From Gonatopus flavifemur (Eukaryota > Arthropoda > Insecta > Hymenoptera > Dryinidae): a stretch of DNA of 64,000 nucleotides. A program made the translations under genes and the position numbers. The DNA is taken from the NCBI GenBank assembly GCA_018340375.1, contig JAFFJZ010000002.1:49496001-49560000 (forward strand), written 5' to 3'. Below the pieces are notes generated by a model. It made no database searches, had not been told where the DNA came from, and saw nothing but the letters and a program-made list of their open reading frames with translations. The first letter of the stretch is position 1, and each line of letters begins with the position of its first letter. Of the stretch, positions 1 through 11,364 are shown piece after piece.

Positions 1-223
1 AATGCTAAGAAGGTTCTTTGAAGTTCTGAGTATATTTTATGAACATTCATAGAATCTTCGAATGGGACTTTTGCGGATAAGTATATTCTATGCATATTCT
101 AGAATGTATTTTTCGAATTTATCCAAAACAGTCTCATCTGCACATTCTATGCATGATCTCAGAATTAACGCAGAATGTTTGAGATGTTCTTGTGTTACTT
201 GGGTTTGCGCCGTGCAATGCTCA

Positions 224-503
224 CACGGAGAAAAAAAATTCGCTGGAAAAGCAAGAATTTTGCTGTTTTAGCAAAATCCGTTTGTTATTATATGGACAGC
301 AAACAAATTTGCTCAGTCGAAGAGCAATTTATTCTTTAACGAATCAAGCTTCGCAAGACTAGCAAAGGACTGCTGATTATAACAAATGAGTTTGTGAACA
401 CGACAAGTTAGTTCTTTAATACAGCGGATTATCATCTTTAGGTTATTCGATCCATTTAGCGAATACAGATTCGTTAAAATAGCGAAATCTTTTTTTCTCC
501 GTG
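224..503. mobile_element. CACGGAG-ended MITE-like element, 2-bp duplication CA
   Basis: It begins CACGGAGAAAAAAAATTCGC and ends with the reverse complement of CACGGAGAAAAAAAGATTTC. It is flanked by CA at 222-223 and CA at 504-505. The interior is rich in TAGCAAA-type words and only partly self-complementary. It is non-coding and non-autonomous. It sits exactly at the left edge of the CAGGTCCAGG stem of the outer element. Confidence 0.7.
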
Positions 504-561
504 CAGGTCCAGGAAATTATCTGTCATCAAAAGGGAAAATGTTTTCCATTAAAATATGTTA

Positions 562-809
562 CACTGTAAAAAATATACTTCCTAAACTGCCAAAGAAGTT
601 TGGCAGTTTTTTACACAAACTTTTTTTGTAAATTACCAAACAAAAGTTTGTAAACATTCAAAAAATTTTGTGATTTCACGAAGATTTTTGAGAATTCACA
701 AACTTTTGTTCGGCAATTTACAAAAATGGTTCGGAAATTATTTTTCCAAACCAAGTTTGTAAATTTCCAAGCATTTTTGTTTGGAATTCAACAAATTTTT
801 TTTACAGTG
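562..809. mobile_element. CACTGTAAAAAATA-ended 248-bp hairpin element, TA duplication
   Basis: Ends are CACTGTAAAAAATATAC and TTTTTTTTACAGTG, flanked by TA (560-561 and 810-811). The interior is an imperfect palindrome of AAACTTTTGTTTGG-like words. A nearly identical copy of the same length lies in the opposite orientation at 36580-36827, so the boundaries are supported by two independent loci. It is nested inside the 195-1300 element. Confidence 0.8.
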
Positions 810-1020
810 TAGTACGCTTTGCATGAACCTAAAATTTCAATATAATTTTCACAATAAATATTGTTCTTAACAATTTGTTTATAAAAAAAAAAATTGTGTT
901 TTCCATGTTTTTGGTCTAATTTTTATTTTCCACTTTTTTTTCACTAAATTTAGGTTCATATATTTTAATGGAAAACATTTTCCCTTTTGATTACAGATAA
1001 TTTCCTGGACCTGGTCATTG

Positions 1021-1278
1021 CACATTGAGGGAAATAATTACTAATATCAAGAAAACGTATTCTCGAATATTTTTAAGAATACATATTCTTAATTACAGCT
1101 GATATGTTGTAAACTGAAGTGAAATTTCCTCGAATCAAGGGAATATTTATCCAGTTCAAGGAAAAACATCCTTAGATCCAAGAAAATTCCCTTGTATCAA
1201 GACTAGAGATTTTTTGAGGAATGGATCTCTTGGAACATGACAATATATTATTGATGATACTAATTATTTCTCTCAGTG
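1021..1278. mobile_element. CACATTGAGGGAAATAATTA-ended element
   Basis: The left end CACATTGAGGGAAATAATTA is mirrored by the right end TAATTATTTCTCTCAGTG. It interrupts the right arm of the outer palindrome between CATTG and CGGCGCAAAC. The left terminal motif is slightly diverged and the duplication is not clean (TG versus CG), so this is an older copy. Confidence 0.5.
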
Positions 1279-1300
1279 CGGCGCAAACTCAAAGCGTCAA

Positions 1301-4027
1301 CTTTGAAGGGCTGCAGAGCCACCATTTTGTTTCCTTTTCGCTTCAAAAAAATTGTATCAATACTTCCTAATGTCAATAATGTTATGTACTCTTCCGAATT
1401 TCAATAAATGCTTTCAGTCGTCCATAAAAAATTATTGAAAAAACAGTCGTCCAGAGGGATTTCCCCCCTCAAATTACAAGCCCGATCAGTTCATGACAAA
1501 CTCACAAGCTATCCGAAATCATACCAGCTATAGCGCTAGAGGAGGAGTGTAATTTGATACGCCTACATCTTTCCATTTTCACCTCAAATTGCATTTCGCA
1601 ATCAACACACATTTGAAATACTTCAGAGTAATGAAAAAAAATCTCCTTCAAGATGAAAAATGTGCAGAATTTGAGGTATTTTGAAATTGAATTGATCTCG
1701 AATCACTTTGCAAAATAAGTATAAAGTAAACATGAAATTTATCTTGGAGTGGATCAACTTTGCCCCAAATTGAATCAGGGGATTCACCGAATTCACAAGT
1801 CAAGCTATCAAAAAGAGATTCGCTGATCGCTCTCATTCCGAAGTGAGATTTTATTTGAATTAATTCTTGTATCGCCGATTCGTCATAATTATATTTTATC
1901 ATTCTTAGAAGAATATGCTATGTTCTGTTTTCATATGAATGATGCTATTTATATCAGGTATCGCAGATGTTGATTCTCAACAATGAAGTTTTTGAATATC
2001 TGTTAATTTTTTTGCTTATTTCACTTTGCCTATGTTTTGAACGTTGAAGTTTAGAAAGAAGCTCTACAGTAATGAATAGAAGTAATCATTATTCATAATC
2101 CACTTAACGATTTTTATATCTCGTTCGAAAAATCGGTGTACATACACGAGGAGAAATTTAACAGTCAGAATTTCTATTTTTAATCGCAAACGAGTATTAT
2201 TAGGAGATGTCGATAGCGATTTGTAAGAGTGGTGTATTATTTGGCATGCACGACCCTTGGCGAAGAAAAACCTCTGAATCCTGTTATAAAACAAATGAGC
2301 AATGAGGAATAATTGATAATAATTTTTGTTTCATAATAAGATTCAAGGGGTCTTCCATGCCATAGTTGTGAATCATTACAAACTGCGATTATAAAAGTAA
2401 AGATTCACCCTGAGAAAATATATTCTCACAGAATAATTTGTTGAGTGTTTGTCTTCTCATGCAGTCCTCATATACTGAGTCCTATACTGAGATAAATATT
2501 TTTGAGTTTCCGAGAAGAGAAGCATGTTGAAAAACTTGTGGATTTATGAATTTCCAGGTTATTTGGGAATCCACCAATTTTCTGTCAATTTCTAAACAAT
2601 TTTTGTGACTTCCCAAAATTTTGTTGTCACCTGACAAAAATTGCTCGAGATTCCACCAAAATTGTTTGTGAATTCACTCAAAAATGTTTGGTCAAAAACT
2701 TATTTGTTACACAGCAAGTATTGAATTCACAACAGCGAGCATAGCCAAGCAACTTCAATTTAAACCCTTTGAATAGTTATAAATGCGTTGATCTTGAGTT
2801 CAAGTCCCCCTTAGGCAGTGAAGATTTTTCGATATCAACTTCACTTGTTAATGTGATCAATAAAATATAAAGGCAATAACAAAACTATTATGATAACAAC
2901 TGCAAGCATGCGGTTTGACAATATAAAATAAAAAAAAATGATCCTGGAAATATCTAATGTTACAGTAAGTTTCCTTTGTATTTTAAAGAATAATGGTAAA
3001 TATATGATGTGAATTATTACTTTTACTTCGACTTTTATACTTCTTTTTTGTAAGAATTTTAAAATGCCATGTAACAAAATCACGATCGCTGATGGTAAAA
3101 AGTATTGCTCCTAGTGATTTCACGATATCGATATTTTTTATGCAATTTTGTATGAAGTTTCGATCAATATTATATGAAATTCAATATCAACTCGACTAAT
3201 CTTCTATAAAAAATATCGCCGATAACTAATTGTTACCATCTTGAATTTTGAATACCGCTTGTGACAGTTTTTTTTAAACAGACTATTGGCGTGGATTTAA
3301 ATATTACTTATGAATTTCACTATTTCTGACCATAAAATTTCTTTGTATGTAATATTTGTTTCAATAATTTTGTCGTTCCCTCAAACGGGCAAGCAATGGT
3401 GTAGCAGTCGTATTTTTGCGGAACACGGTTAATGATTTTGAAGGTAGAATTTCTTGAGCATTGCACATACATTGATTCTCCTCTTTTTTTTTTACAATCT
3501 CGAAATTTACAATCAAAGGAGCGGGAGAACAGGTTGATAATAATTACTGAAGAAGAAATTGAATGGATTTGGAATGTTTTCACGATAATGTTGTCCAGTT
3601 TTAGATAAAATTTCAGAAAAAATTGCAGTAAATCAATTTACTGGAGAATTAACAATTCGTTCACGAATAACCATCATTTATGATAAAACAATTCATATAA
3701 ATCTAACAAAATTTACATAACCAACTCGTCACACGATTATAAAATTTAAATGTTTGTTCGTCAGAGTGTTTCACAAAGAACAAACTTTCATCCTCTTCGG
3801 CATATATTCTGACTAATTTATAATAAGAAATATCACTATGAAATTTTCTACTATCTCTATTTGATTTCAATTCTTCCACGTCACGATATCGATATATCTA
3901 TTGAATGAATTCCTATGTTCGGATTCATAAAAAACTAAACTTGTCGAATCTTAGTCGAATAATGCGCGCTTTCTCTTGGTACAAACGATGGGTGTATGGG
4001 AATATTTCAAGTAGATTATATCAAAAA
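1301..4027. other. Intergenic or downstream region, no gene seen
   Basis: AT-rich sequence with only short, compositionally biased ORFs. It contains a degraded repeat at 2556-2714 and a weak tRNA-like stretch near 2745-2815 (a TAGCCAAGC word and GAGTTCAAGTCCCCC). If the minus-strand exon at 4028-4237 is terminal, the 3' UTR would lie here. I see no decisive polyadenylation site. Confidence 0.5.
2556..2714. repeat. Degraded copy of the CACTGTAAAA / TTTGG-word repeat
   Basis: Contains repeated words such as TGTGACTTCCCAAAATTTTG and AAATTGTTTGTGAATTC, which resemble the interiors of the elements at 36045-36294 and 51390-51527. It ends near TTGTTACACAGC, a decayed form of the TTTTTACAGTGTA terminus. 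No intact ends remain. Confidence 0.4.
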
Positions 4028-4237
4028 TTATTCTTTTTCTTCGTTCTCTTGGTTATCAGCACCCAAAAGGGTCGATTTATCTTCCTCCTGACCCTCAATT
4101 TCTGGATCTTCGATGTTTCTTCGTTGACGTTTCGACGCTTTCCGTTGTACGTAAAACATCAAGATGATGCTCATACTCGCCATCGCTGCCAACCCCGCTA
4201 ACACTATGTAGATCGTAACCTGCATCTGATTCGATCC
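4028..4237 (-). CDS. Terminal exon: membrane segment plus acidic cytoplasmic tail (unrecognised protein)
   Basis: A 69-codon exon ending in TAA. It is preceded on the minus strand by a good acceptor (TTGTTTTCAG before GGATCGAATCAG) and starts at a codon boundary. The product opens with GSNQMQ, continues with about 23 hydrophobic residues (VTIYIVLAGLAAMASMSIIL and following), then a basic stop-transfer cluster (KASKRQRR) and a Glu/Asp-rich tail ending in EEKE. This looks like the C-terminus of a single-pass or two-pass membrane protein. Its phase (0) is compatible with the donor at 22088, but no transcript evidence links them. I do not recognise the family, and a separate gene is possible. Confidence 0.5.
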   Translation of the reverse strand, partial: GSNQMQVTIYIVLAGLAAMASMSIILMFYVQRKASKRQRRNIEDPEIEGQEEDKSTLLGADNQENEEKE

Positions 4238-4365
4238 CTGAAAACAATCAATTTGTACATCAATCTCTTCAGTTTCGTATAATCTGAAAATTGCCAATTT
4301 CAAAGTTTATCGGAGATACCCAAGTTTCGATATACATCTAAATTCTGATCCGAATCGGAATTGAT

Positions 4366-4648
4366 TTCTAGTGAAAATCCTCTAGTCATTGACCAGTCTT
4401 GTAACGCTCAACTATTCAAGAACGCCTTGTGAGGTTCCGATGAGGTACCCGCAAATGTCTAGTTTCTAGCTAGTTAAGCGTTACAAAACTCGTCAATGAC
4501 TAGAGTATTCTTACTTGGGATTCTTCAGTAGGAATGCTCTAGTCATTGACGAACTTTGTAACGCGCAATTAGCCACAAACCAGACATTTGCTAGTACCTC
4601 ACCGAAACCTTACGAGATACTCGCAAGCGTCTAGTTTTTCCTACTAGG
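4366..4648. repeat. Two adjacent CTAGTCATTGAC palindromic repeat units
   Basis: Unit one (about 4366-4521) is a hairpin: CTCTAGTCATTGACC with GTAACGC on the left, GCGTTACAAAACTCGTC and GACTAGAGTATTC on the right. Unit two (about 4526-4648) repeats CTCTAGTCATTGACGAAC and ends in TTTTTCCTACTAGGG. The terminal CCCTAGTAGG form matches the CCC-ended class seen elsewhere in the window. A fragment with related words lies at 15243-15380. Confidence 0.45.
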
Positions 4649-5551
4649 GACAGATTCTTGAGAAACATTCCTACATGCAGAAAAATGGGGAGTAACTGCT
4701 ATTCCAATCGCGGTAGCTCTTACTCCAGGACCCAGTCAGTATATGGATAATTATTTTTGGATTAGAAGTTACTCCATTGGAATATTTTTGACCGATGTTC
4801 AAGAAATATTTACTCTGTAAGAAGTAAGTCATACTAAAAATATCGTAGGAGTTACCAAAAAATGTTAACCAAATGTTGACTCTGTGTGATTTCAAATAAT
4901 CTTATCAGATCTTCGTGGAATCTCCACTGAACCTGATGTTCATTCCTAATCGAGCTTAACATGAAGTGAACTGTTGAAAAAAAACTGGAATTTTCCGGTA
5001 TCCAAGAACTGGACAATTTTTCCGTATTTTACATGAAATTCCATGTTCTTCACTTCAATTTTCCAGGACAAATATAAGAATTTTTCGATACGCGTACTGG
5101 AATTTTCATGATTCGAATGTAACTTTCCACCACAAATGCACAGGTTATATCTTTCACTTCGATCCTAAAAATTTTCCGTAGATTTTTTGTTACAGTGCAT
5201 CTATTCGAAATTAACGAACGAATTTGAATCAAATACAGAAAAATTCGCGTTGATAAAGAAATCCCAAAAGGCATCTCAATATCATTCGTAAAAATCCTAG
5301 ACTTTTCCACGGGAGAGAGAGAGAGAGAGAGAGGGGGGGGGGAGATCTCCTTTCTGAAAGCTCTTGAAGAACAGTTGTTGAAAGACTTTTTCTTCATACA
5401 AGAAATCCAAACTCTTATCTAAATAAAAAGCAACTGTGGAGTGAAATGAAAGTTGTAACTTTCGTAATATCACATCCGTTAGCCAATGGTTTCTATCTAT
5501 AAAATTCGCGTTGAAATAAACGCGAACGTTTCGAATTGGGCTATGGTTCGA
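4649..5551. other. Presumed intron or intergenic sequence
   Basis: No coding-like ORF and no palindromic element with clear ends. The only notable feature is the GA/G microsatellite at 5313-5342. Confidence 0.4.
5313..5342. repeat. (GA)n microsatellite followed by a G run
   Basis: About ten GA repeats run directly into ten G residues. Such a tract is likely to vary in length between individuals and may be unreliable in the assembly. Confidence 0.9.
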
Positions 5552-5833
5552 TTACATCATTCGAACCCCGAGTATTTTGTCGTTATTGGAATGCATTCTG
5601 AGAATATCGATATCGTTCGGAACAATATCTAAATCGTTATTCCAGTATAAATATTGATCGCGTTGCACCAAAGACATATTCGAACCAAGGAAGTACATGG
5701 AGCCGGTGGTACGATCGATAGCTAGAAAGCATGTTCGTGAATTTAAAAGCAAGCAGACCAAGGAATCCCGTGGGGCCTTTATTTTTCTACCACGTTTCAC
5801 GTCGGGAGGCTTCAGTCTGTCTTTCATTTCCTT
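5552..5833 (-). CDS. Candidate exon of an unrecognised protein, 93 codons and stop
   Basis: An open frame read leftward from a possible acceptor (TTCTTCAATTTATCAAG before AAGGAAATGAAAG) to a TAA at 5552-5554. Unlike most ORFs nearby, it uses mixed, fairly GC-rich codons. The product starts KEMKDRLKPPDVKRGRK, has a hydrophobic-aromatic core (SLVCLLLNSRTCFLAID, then TTGSMYFLGSN) and ends in an Asn/Asp-rich stretch (NNDLDIVPNDIDILRMH). It is on the same strand as, and 1.3 kb upstream of, the membrane-tail exon at 4028-4237. I do not recognise the family. A terminal exon of one gene or a domesticated fragment are both possible. Confidence 0.4.
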   Translation of the reverse strand, partial: KEMKDRLKPPDVKRGRKIKAPRDSLVCLLLNSRTCFLAIDRTTGSMYFLGSNMSLVQRDQYLYWNNDLDIVPNDIDILRMHSNNDKILGVRMM

Positions 5834-7582
5834 CTTGATAAATTGAAGAACGTGATAACGTATATATGTAGGAAGGAGACCACTATCCCGTCCCATAAAT
5901 TACCAACATTTTCTTAAATACACTTTTGAGAACTAAAACATGCATGCCAAGGTGAAAATGCAGCGAAAACGTGCAGAGACAGACTTGAGCGTGGAATTGA
6001 TATGATGGTACACGATTCGCATTCTATTGCACGTCTATGGCATGTTTCATCCCCTTGGAATGGATATTTTCTTGCTCTTTTGTACATAAAACGGAAAGTT
6101 TCTTCGAATGACATGAAACACTCTTCAGAAACACTTTTTTCTATTCTTCCATATGTTTGGCATGAGCGCAATGAAGTTGTCGAAGGATTTGGACACATCA
6201 TTAGCCTATCCAATTTCAGCGACCACATCATTCTTTCTAAACCAAGAATTGTATTCTCCAATTTCCACTCCAATGCCTCTTGTTCCATATTTCTTCAAAA
6301 TGTCAACACAAGAAGATACATTTCCATGCATCCGTGAAATCGATAAACATGTATATTCATGTAGGTGTTTGAATTGTAAATTTCTTTTCTTGCAATTCAA
6401 TTCTCAAAAAATTTGAGTTTCGAATCTTCAATTGAATCTTCTGATACATTTCACATGACACGGAGCGCGGAAGTATTCAAACATTCCTATCTTATTCGAA
6501 TAATTCCATCAAAACATCATGAATACGATACAACAACTACGTGAATATTGTGAGAAACAAGTGGAGCGACAGGATCAATTTTTTCCCCTGTTGAACCTCC
6601 GTCTTCATCAATATTCAAAGTCAGACTCGAAGGTGGAGGGAACAATGTTTCGCCTTACGTGAAGTATCATATGATTCTTTTAGAGGTTTACGTACATGCG
6701 TCATGATATCGCGAATATTTATCGTTATCGGTATAGTTCTTATAGAAATATAGAAACTTCATGGCGAGGATATAATAGTTGTGAATCAATCTCACGATTC
6801 CACAACCCATAAATGTGATGCAAGCTGAAGCTCGATGAAGTTATGTCAGAAATCGAATAACGTGTAGGAGCTTGGAGAGGTATACGATAAGTATTTGTAT
6901 GTTCCTTTCAAGAGCAGATGATTAATTAGTACAATTAATATTCACTGGAGGGTGTTATTATTTCCTTCAATTTAATTGATTCAATTGTATGTGGACTTTG
7001 CAAATTAATTTTCCGATAGAATTTATTGGAGTGAATACTTCAATGAATATAGTCTTAGAGTACACCCAGTTATAATTTATTTAGTCTTTTGAAGAAGCAT
7101 TGCACACCCTCTTAAGAATCACTGGTATGAGAGTTATCCCGGATGAATCTGATTAAAAGTCGAGAGTTATGCTGGTAAAAATATTAGAATGATGTGAGAG
7201 ATATCTGGGCAAAAGCCTCTTCAAGTTTTCACCGAACTTCCAGCGAGATTCATCAGAGATCACTTTCGTACCAATTTTTTCTACCCTGACATCTCTTGAG
7301 GTATGAGATTCATATTCATTCAACAATTTATGATTTTAGGCTAGTTTTATGATTCTTGAAGATCAACTTTTTTCAATATAAAGTATCTAGTTCTTATTGA
7401 AATCTATAAAAATTAGATATTATATTTTTTTATGTATAAAAGGATTGATCCTCTTCAAGGATCGTCATCACTATCCCCTCCGCAACTGCACCATGTTTCC
7501 TAGACGTTCTTAAAATACTCTCAGAGTGTTTTAAACACGTTCGGACGGTCTTAGAACGTTTGGAAACCCTTCGAGTCCTGTT
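5834..7582. other. No supported gene
   Basis: Minus-strand open frames at 5914-6288 and 6206-6400 and plus-strand frames over the same bases exist, but none has splice sites, domain motifs or codon usage that I trust. The rest is AT-rich single-copy-looking sequence. Confidence 0.4.
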
Positions 7583-7910
7583 CCCAATCAGAAAAATCCT
7601 TAATATGCCAATGTTGACAACAGGTGCAGTACAGTGCCAGTATTGGGTCTCCAACACTTGGTCAACCCGTACGGGATCAGTACTGGATACATAAAAATAC
7701 AGTAATATGCCTGTACTGATAAACCAGTACTGAGAACTCAATACCGGCCAGGTACTAACCCAGTACTGGCCCTGCACTGATTGCGAATAATGGCATCAGT
7801 ACTCAATCCCCAGTACTGAAAAGCGTTATCATTCCAGACAAATGTCAGTACCCTGCCAGTCTTGGCTAGTACTGGTGCAGTACTGCGCCCGTTGTAAATT
7901 TCTGGTTGGG
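7583..7910. mobile_element. CCCAATCAG-ended element with CAGTACTG-rich interior
   Basis: The left end CCCAATCAGAAAAATCC mirrors the right end AAATTTCTGGTTGGG, flanked by TT on both sides (7581-7582, 7911-7912). The interior repeats CAGTACTG / AGTACTGG words and is largely self-complementary. A fragment of the same family is at 54436-54590 (both contain TATGCCAATGTTGA, then ACAGTGCCAG), and 14664-14855 contains a weaker relative. Confidence 0.6.
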
Positions 7911-8373
7911 TTAGGGCTGATAAAAATCACTATGGTCTAACTTTGGCAGAGTACTAGTGATCTGTGCTGAGGCAGTATTAGCTTTTTTCTAGAATGATAA
8001 CGCTTTTCTGTACTGGGTACTTGGTATTGACTCGGTACTAATAATCGGTAAAAACTTTTGGTCCATGTACAGTACATTTAATTGGTACTGTCATTGATCC
8101 TGGTACAGGACTCTTCATTTTGATTTCTCGTGTACCTATATAATCGGTTCAAAGCGCGAAAACTAGTATACATCGAAAGAGTGTTTTAGATAGGATGACC
8201 AGACGGTCGGACACAAAAACCCCCGCTCACCGAATGATGACCTTTCGTTTTTTGGTAGAAAACTGGGTTTGCAATTAACAGACAGACATTTTCGATACGA
8301 TATTCTCGTATCGTAAAAAATTTTTCTTCACCAAAAGGTGGAAACCAGGACATTTTAGGCAATCTTGGGGATA
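7911..8373. other. Repeat-derived sequence without a gene
   Basis: Further GTACTGG/CAGTACT words continue to about 8120, suggesting a second decayed member of the 7583-7910 family. From 8190 the sequence reads TAGGATGACCAGACGGTC and resumes after the 8374-10086 element with related words (GACGTCTGGTAACCC near 10140). That element therefore probably interrupted an older repeat. Confidence 0.4.
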
Positions 8374-8460
8374 CCCTGGTAGAAATGTCACAAGTTCTTC
8401 CTTATGAATGATGAGGCACGAAAGAGGAAAAACCTAGCGAGGTGCTAGTTAGTAACTGAT

Positions 8461-8613
8461 GAGTTTGAACCAATTAGCGTTGGTTGGGTAAAACTAGTGA
8501 GTTATTCATCACTATTCAATGAGTTAAACTGATTGGTGTTGGTTGGGCGAAACTAGTGAGTTACTTATTATCATTTAATAAGTTGAACTAATTAGTAAAA
8601 ATGGGATAAAACT
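8461..8613. repeat. 60-bp tandem repeat, about 2.5 copies
   Basis: Units start at 8461, 8521 and 8581 and share GAGTT(T/A)(G/A)AAC, TTGGTTGGG and ACTAGTGAGTTA. It lies close to the left end of the 8374-10086 element and may be a subterminal repeat of that family. Confidence 0.65.
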
Positions 8614-8985
8614 GTTTAATAACTGCAACTTTTCACTGCGTGTATACACGAAATGAAGACAGATGAGCGTTTCAATCCTGATTTAAGGCAAAAAATATTA
8701 TTCACACTTGTTATTGAATAAGGCAGTGTTGTTGCCGAATTCACTTTGAAATTGAAAGCAAATCCAACAACAATACTCTGAGACAGACCTTGTAAAAAAT
8801 GTTCATTTCTCAATCATTCCATGGATCAAAAGGACTTTTAAAGATTATCTACTTACAGGCCATGAAAGATAGAAAAAAAGAAGTGGAAATTGAAAAAAAA
8901 AAATATCTTGAAGAATTATTTATGAATTCAACAAATAAATAAATTTATAAAGCCTCTTAAACATATATAAACAAAATAGTACATA

Positions 8986-9248
8986 CACTGTTAGAAAAAT
9001 CTGTCTCAAACTTAACAATAATATTATGAAGTTTTTTACATAAACATTTTATTAAATTTCATACGAAATTTTTCATGAAATTTCATATTTCCATATTAAA
9101 TTTAAGAACGATTATTAAATTTAATATGGAAACATGAAATTTAATATGAAAATATGAAATTTCATACAAAATTTCGTATGAAATTCAATAAAATGTAAAA
9201 AACTTCATAATGGTATTGTTGAGTTTAAGACAGATTTTTTTAACAGTG
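8986..9248. mobile_element. CACTGTTAGAAAAAT-ended hairpin element, TA duplication
   Basis: Ends CACTGTTAGAAAAATCTGTC and GACAGATTTTTTTAACAGTG, flanked by TA (8984-8985, 9249-9250). The interior is almost wholly palindromic, built from TTTCATACGAAATTT and AATTTAATATGGAAA words. It is nested in the 8374-10086 element. Confidence 0.75.
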
Positions 9249-9488
9249 TATGTATATTATGCACATATGTATTAAATATAACAGTGAAATGAAATTCCTG
9301 CATACTTTATAAATTAAATTGAACATTTATGGTTTCCCAATCAATGAGCAAATATCAACATACTTTTACCGAATAAACGATGAATAGTTAATAACATGAT
9401 TATTCAAGTAACGTAATAAATAGTTTCAATTCTAATAATGATAGCATTTTATAGTCATTTGACACTTTGTACGATCATGATCCATGTA

Positions 9489-9780
9489 CACTGAGAACCC
9501 GATTTCTTACACTCAAAGAAAATTTCTTTGCTCTCATTCTGATAAATCTTGTTTTCAATGGAAAAAATAATTTATCTTATTGAAGAAATTTGTCATAGAA
9601 TTGAAATCATATTCTTCGAATTTAAGAAAGAGTATATTTTTGTTTCAATTTGAAAATTTTTTGTTCCAGTTTGATGAAACTTTTTTCCATTGAACTGAAT
9701 TTTTGTCCATTGGAAAAAAGATTTATCAGAATGAGGGTAAAGAAAATTTTCTTCGAATCTAAGAAATTGGGCTCTCAGTG
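9489..9780. mobile_element. CACTGAGA-ended hairpin element, TA duplication
   Basis: Ends CACTGAGAACCCGATTTC and GAAATTGGGCTCTCAGTG, flanked by TA (9487-9488, 9781-9782). The next 40 bp on each side are also complementary (CTCATTCTGATAAATCT on both arms). It is nested in 8374-10086, beside an unrelated member of the same terminal class. Confidence 0.75.
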
Positions 9781-10086
9781 TATAATTGTCATTGTGCATA
9801 ATTTTTCTTGGTGTAACAAATTCCTCACTAGTTACTGCTCAATGTTCCATCAGTTACTAATAAACACCGTGTGAGGTATTGATCAATACTTTATCAATTA
9901 CTAATAAACGCCATATGAGGTACCGATAAGCCAGAGCCTGCTCAATTTTCCTGATTACTTCCTCGTTGATGAGAGCGTTACATCCCTTACCAGTTACTGG
10001 TAAATTTTCCGGTCCAGTGCCTCACCAGTAAAAAGGATGAACTGATTAGTGCCTCATAGTTTACTAGCGGGAATTTCTACCAAGGG

Positions 10087-10898
10087 TATCAGCACGGCAG
10101 GACAACTAGCTTAGAAGTAAGGTATGTCCTGCTGAAGCAGGACGTCTGGTAACCCTAGTCTTAGAAAAAATGTCCAACTCTCCAAAGGTGAATTCTTGAG
10201 GAAAAATCCAGAATTCTTTTCCTCCGATAAGATAGTAGGAAATGACTAGCTTTTGAGTTACAAAGAAAATAAATTCAATTTTCAGATAACCAGCAGAATA
10301 GAACGAATAGAAACACGGTGGGTGAATAGGAACACCCTTAGACAGTAAAAACTAGTGGAGAATGATCATTCTAAAGGTTTTTCGATTCGCCGCATTCCAC
10401 GTCACTCTGATGTTTGATGAGTATACTTGATAAATTGAAGTCAGTTTTGAAACTAAGCGTTTCACAGCGTTTTACTGGGAGGAAAAGTTTCTCGGTTGTG
10501 CGTCAAGAATCTGTTCTTGGAAGGTCGGGAATGTTTTCTCAGACACCTTGTATATTGAATATTCCAAAGACGTCCTTTTGCTTCTCATTCTCAGAATTTG
10601 GAGTCGCTGATTAGGCTCTCTCTTATTTGCAATCAACATGGTGTTTGTAACAGATCAGTAGCGTGAAGGGAGGTAATTTGGTGATATTCTGTGTGTGATT
10701 GTAAATAACTTCCGTAAATGAACGAATAGGAACCTATACCCCATTCAGTATATTGTTCCACACGTTCTCAAAAAGTTTGATCTAAATCAAAACATCCATA
10801 GATAGGTAAATTTGTATTTGAGGTAGGTGAATTGGTGATGACGGAGGTAATTTGGTGATAGTGGTAGGTAAATTTGATGATATAGAGAAAACGCACTG
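10087..10898. other. No gene seen
   Basis: AT-rich, with a single 66-codon open frame (10414-10614) that has no supporting features. From about 10660 to 10880 there is a loose repeat of GAGGTAATTTGGTGATA-like words (three or four diverged copies). Confidence 0.4.
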
Positions 10899-11364
10899 CA
10901 CGGAGAAAAATGCAGGTCGAAAATATAGTAATCTTTCATGAAAATTTCAAAATATTTCTTAAAATCTAAGAGTATTTCTTGAATGCATAATGAAGATAAA
11001 ACGGTCCACCTGTTTTTGTGGAATTGTATTCGAAAAACAATGACAAATTATCAATGCTTAATAATAATAGAGAAAAAATGAACTTTCCAAAAGTCGCGTA
11101 TGGAATTTCACAAAGTGAATAGTAGGATATTGAGATTTTGTTATTGACTTTGTAAAATTTCACGCGTGACTTTTGGAAACTTCATATGTTTTTCTATTCT
11201 TTATTGAGTATTGATAATTTTTCATTGTTTTTCGAATACAATTCCACAAAAAAGTGAACCGTTTTATCTTCATTATGCATACAAGAAAAATTCTCAGATT
11301 TTAAGAAATATTCTCAAATTTTTATTAAAGATTACTATATTTTCGACCTGCATTCTTCTCCGTG
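10899..11364. mobile_element. CACGGAG-ended 466-bp hairpin element, TG duplication
   Basis: The left arm CACGGAGAAAAATGCAGGTC mirrors the right arm GACCTGCATTCTTCTCCGTG, flanked by TG on both sides (10897-10898, 11365-11366). The two halves are complementary almost to the centre, giving a stem of roughly 220 bp with mismatches. It is non-coding. Confidence 0.8.

Larger units (their letters stand above)
195..1300. mobile_element. Outer palindromic element carrying three nested insertions
   Basis: The arms are inverted: the stretch with TTTGCGCCGTGCAATG (205-219) and 504-556 pairs with 957-1020 and 1279-1290. The pairing is broken only by three smaller elements at 224-503, 562-809 and 1021-1278. 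Removing those brings CAGGTCCAGG...CCTGGACCTG and the outer TTTGCGCC/GGCGCAAA stretches together as one hairpin. The outer limits are approximate. No coding potential was seen. That this is a mobile element is inferred from the structure. Confidence 0.5.
8374..10086. mobile_element. CCCTGGTAGAAAT-ended 1.7-kb element with two nested hairpin elements
   Basis: Ends CCCTGGTAGAAAT and ATTTCTACCAAGGG, flanked by TA (8372-8373, 10087-10088). It contains a 60-bp tandem repeat near the left end, a related TTACTAATAAAC-rich segment near the right end, and two complete inserted elements at 8986-9248 and 9489-9780. No transposase ORF was found, so it is non-autonomous. Confidence 0.6.

Noticed and set aside
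5914..6400. Several overlapping frames on both strands, possibly a frameshifted gene
   Set aside because: No consistent codon bias, no domain, and the frames shadow each other.
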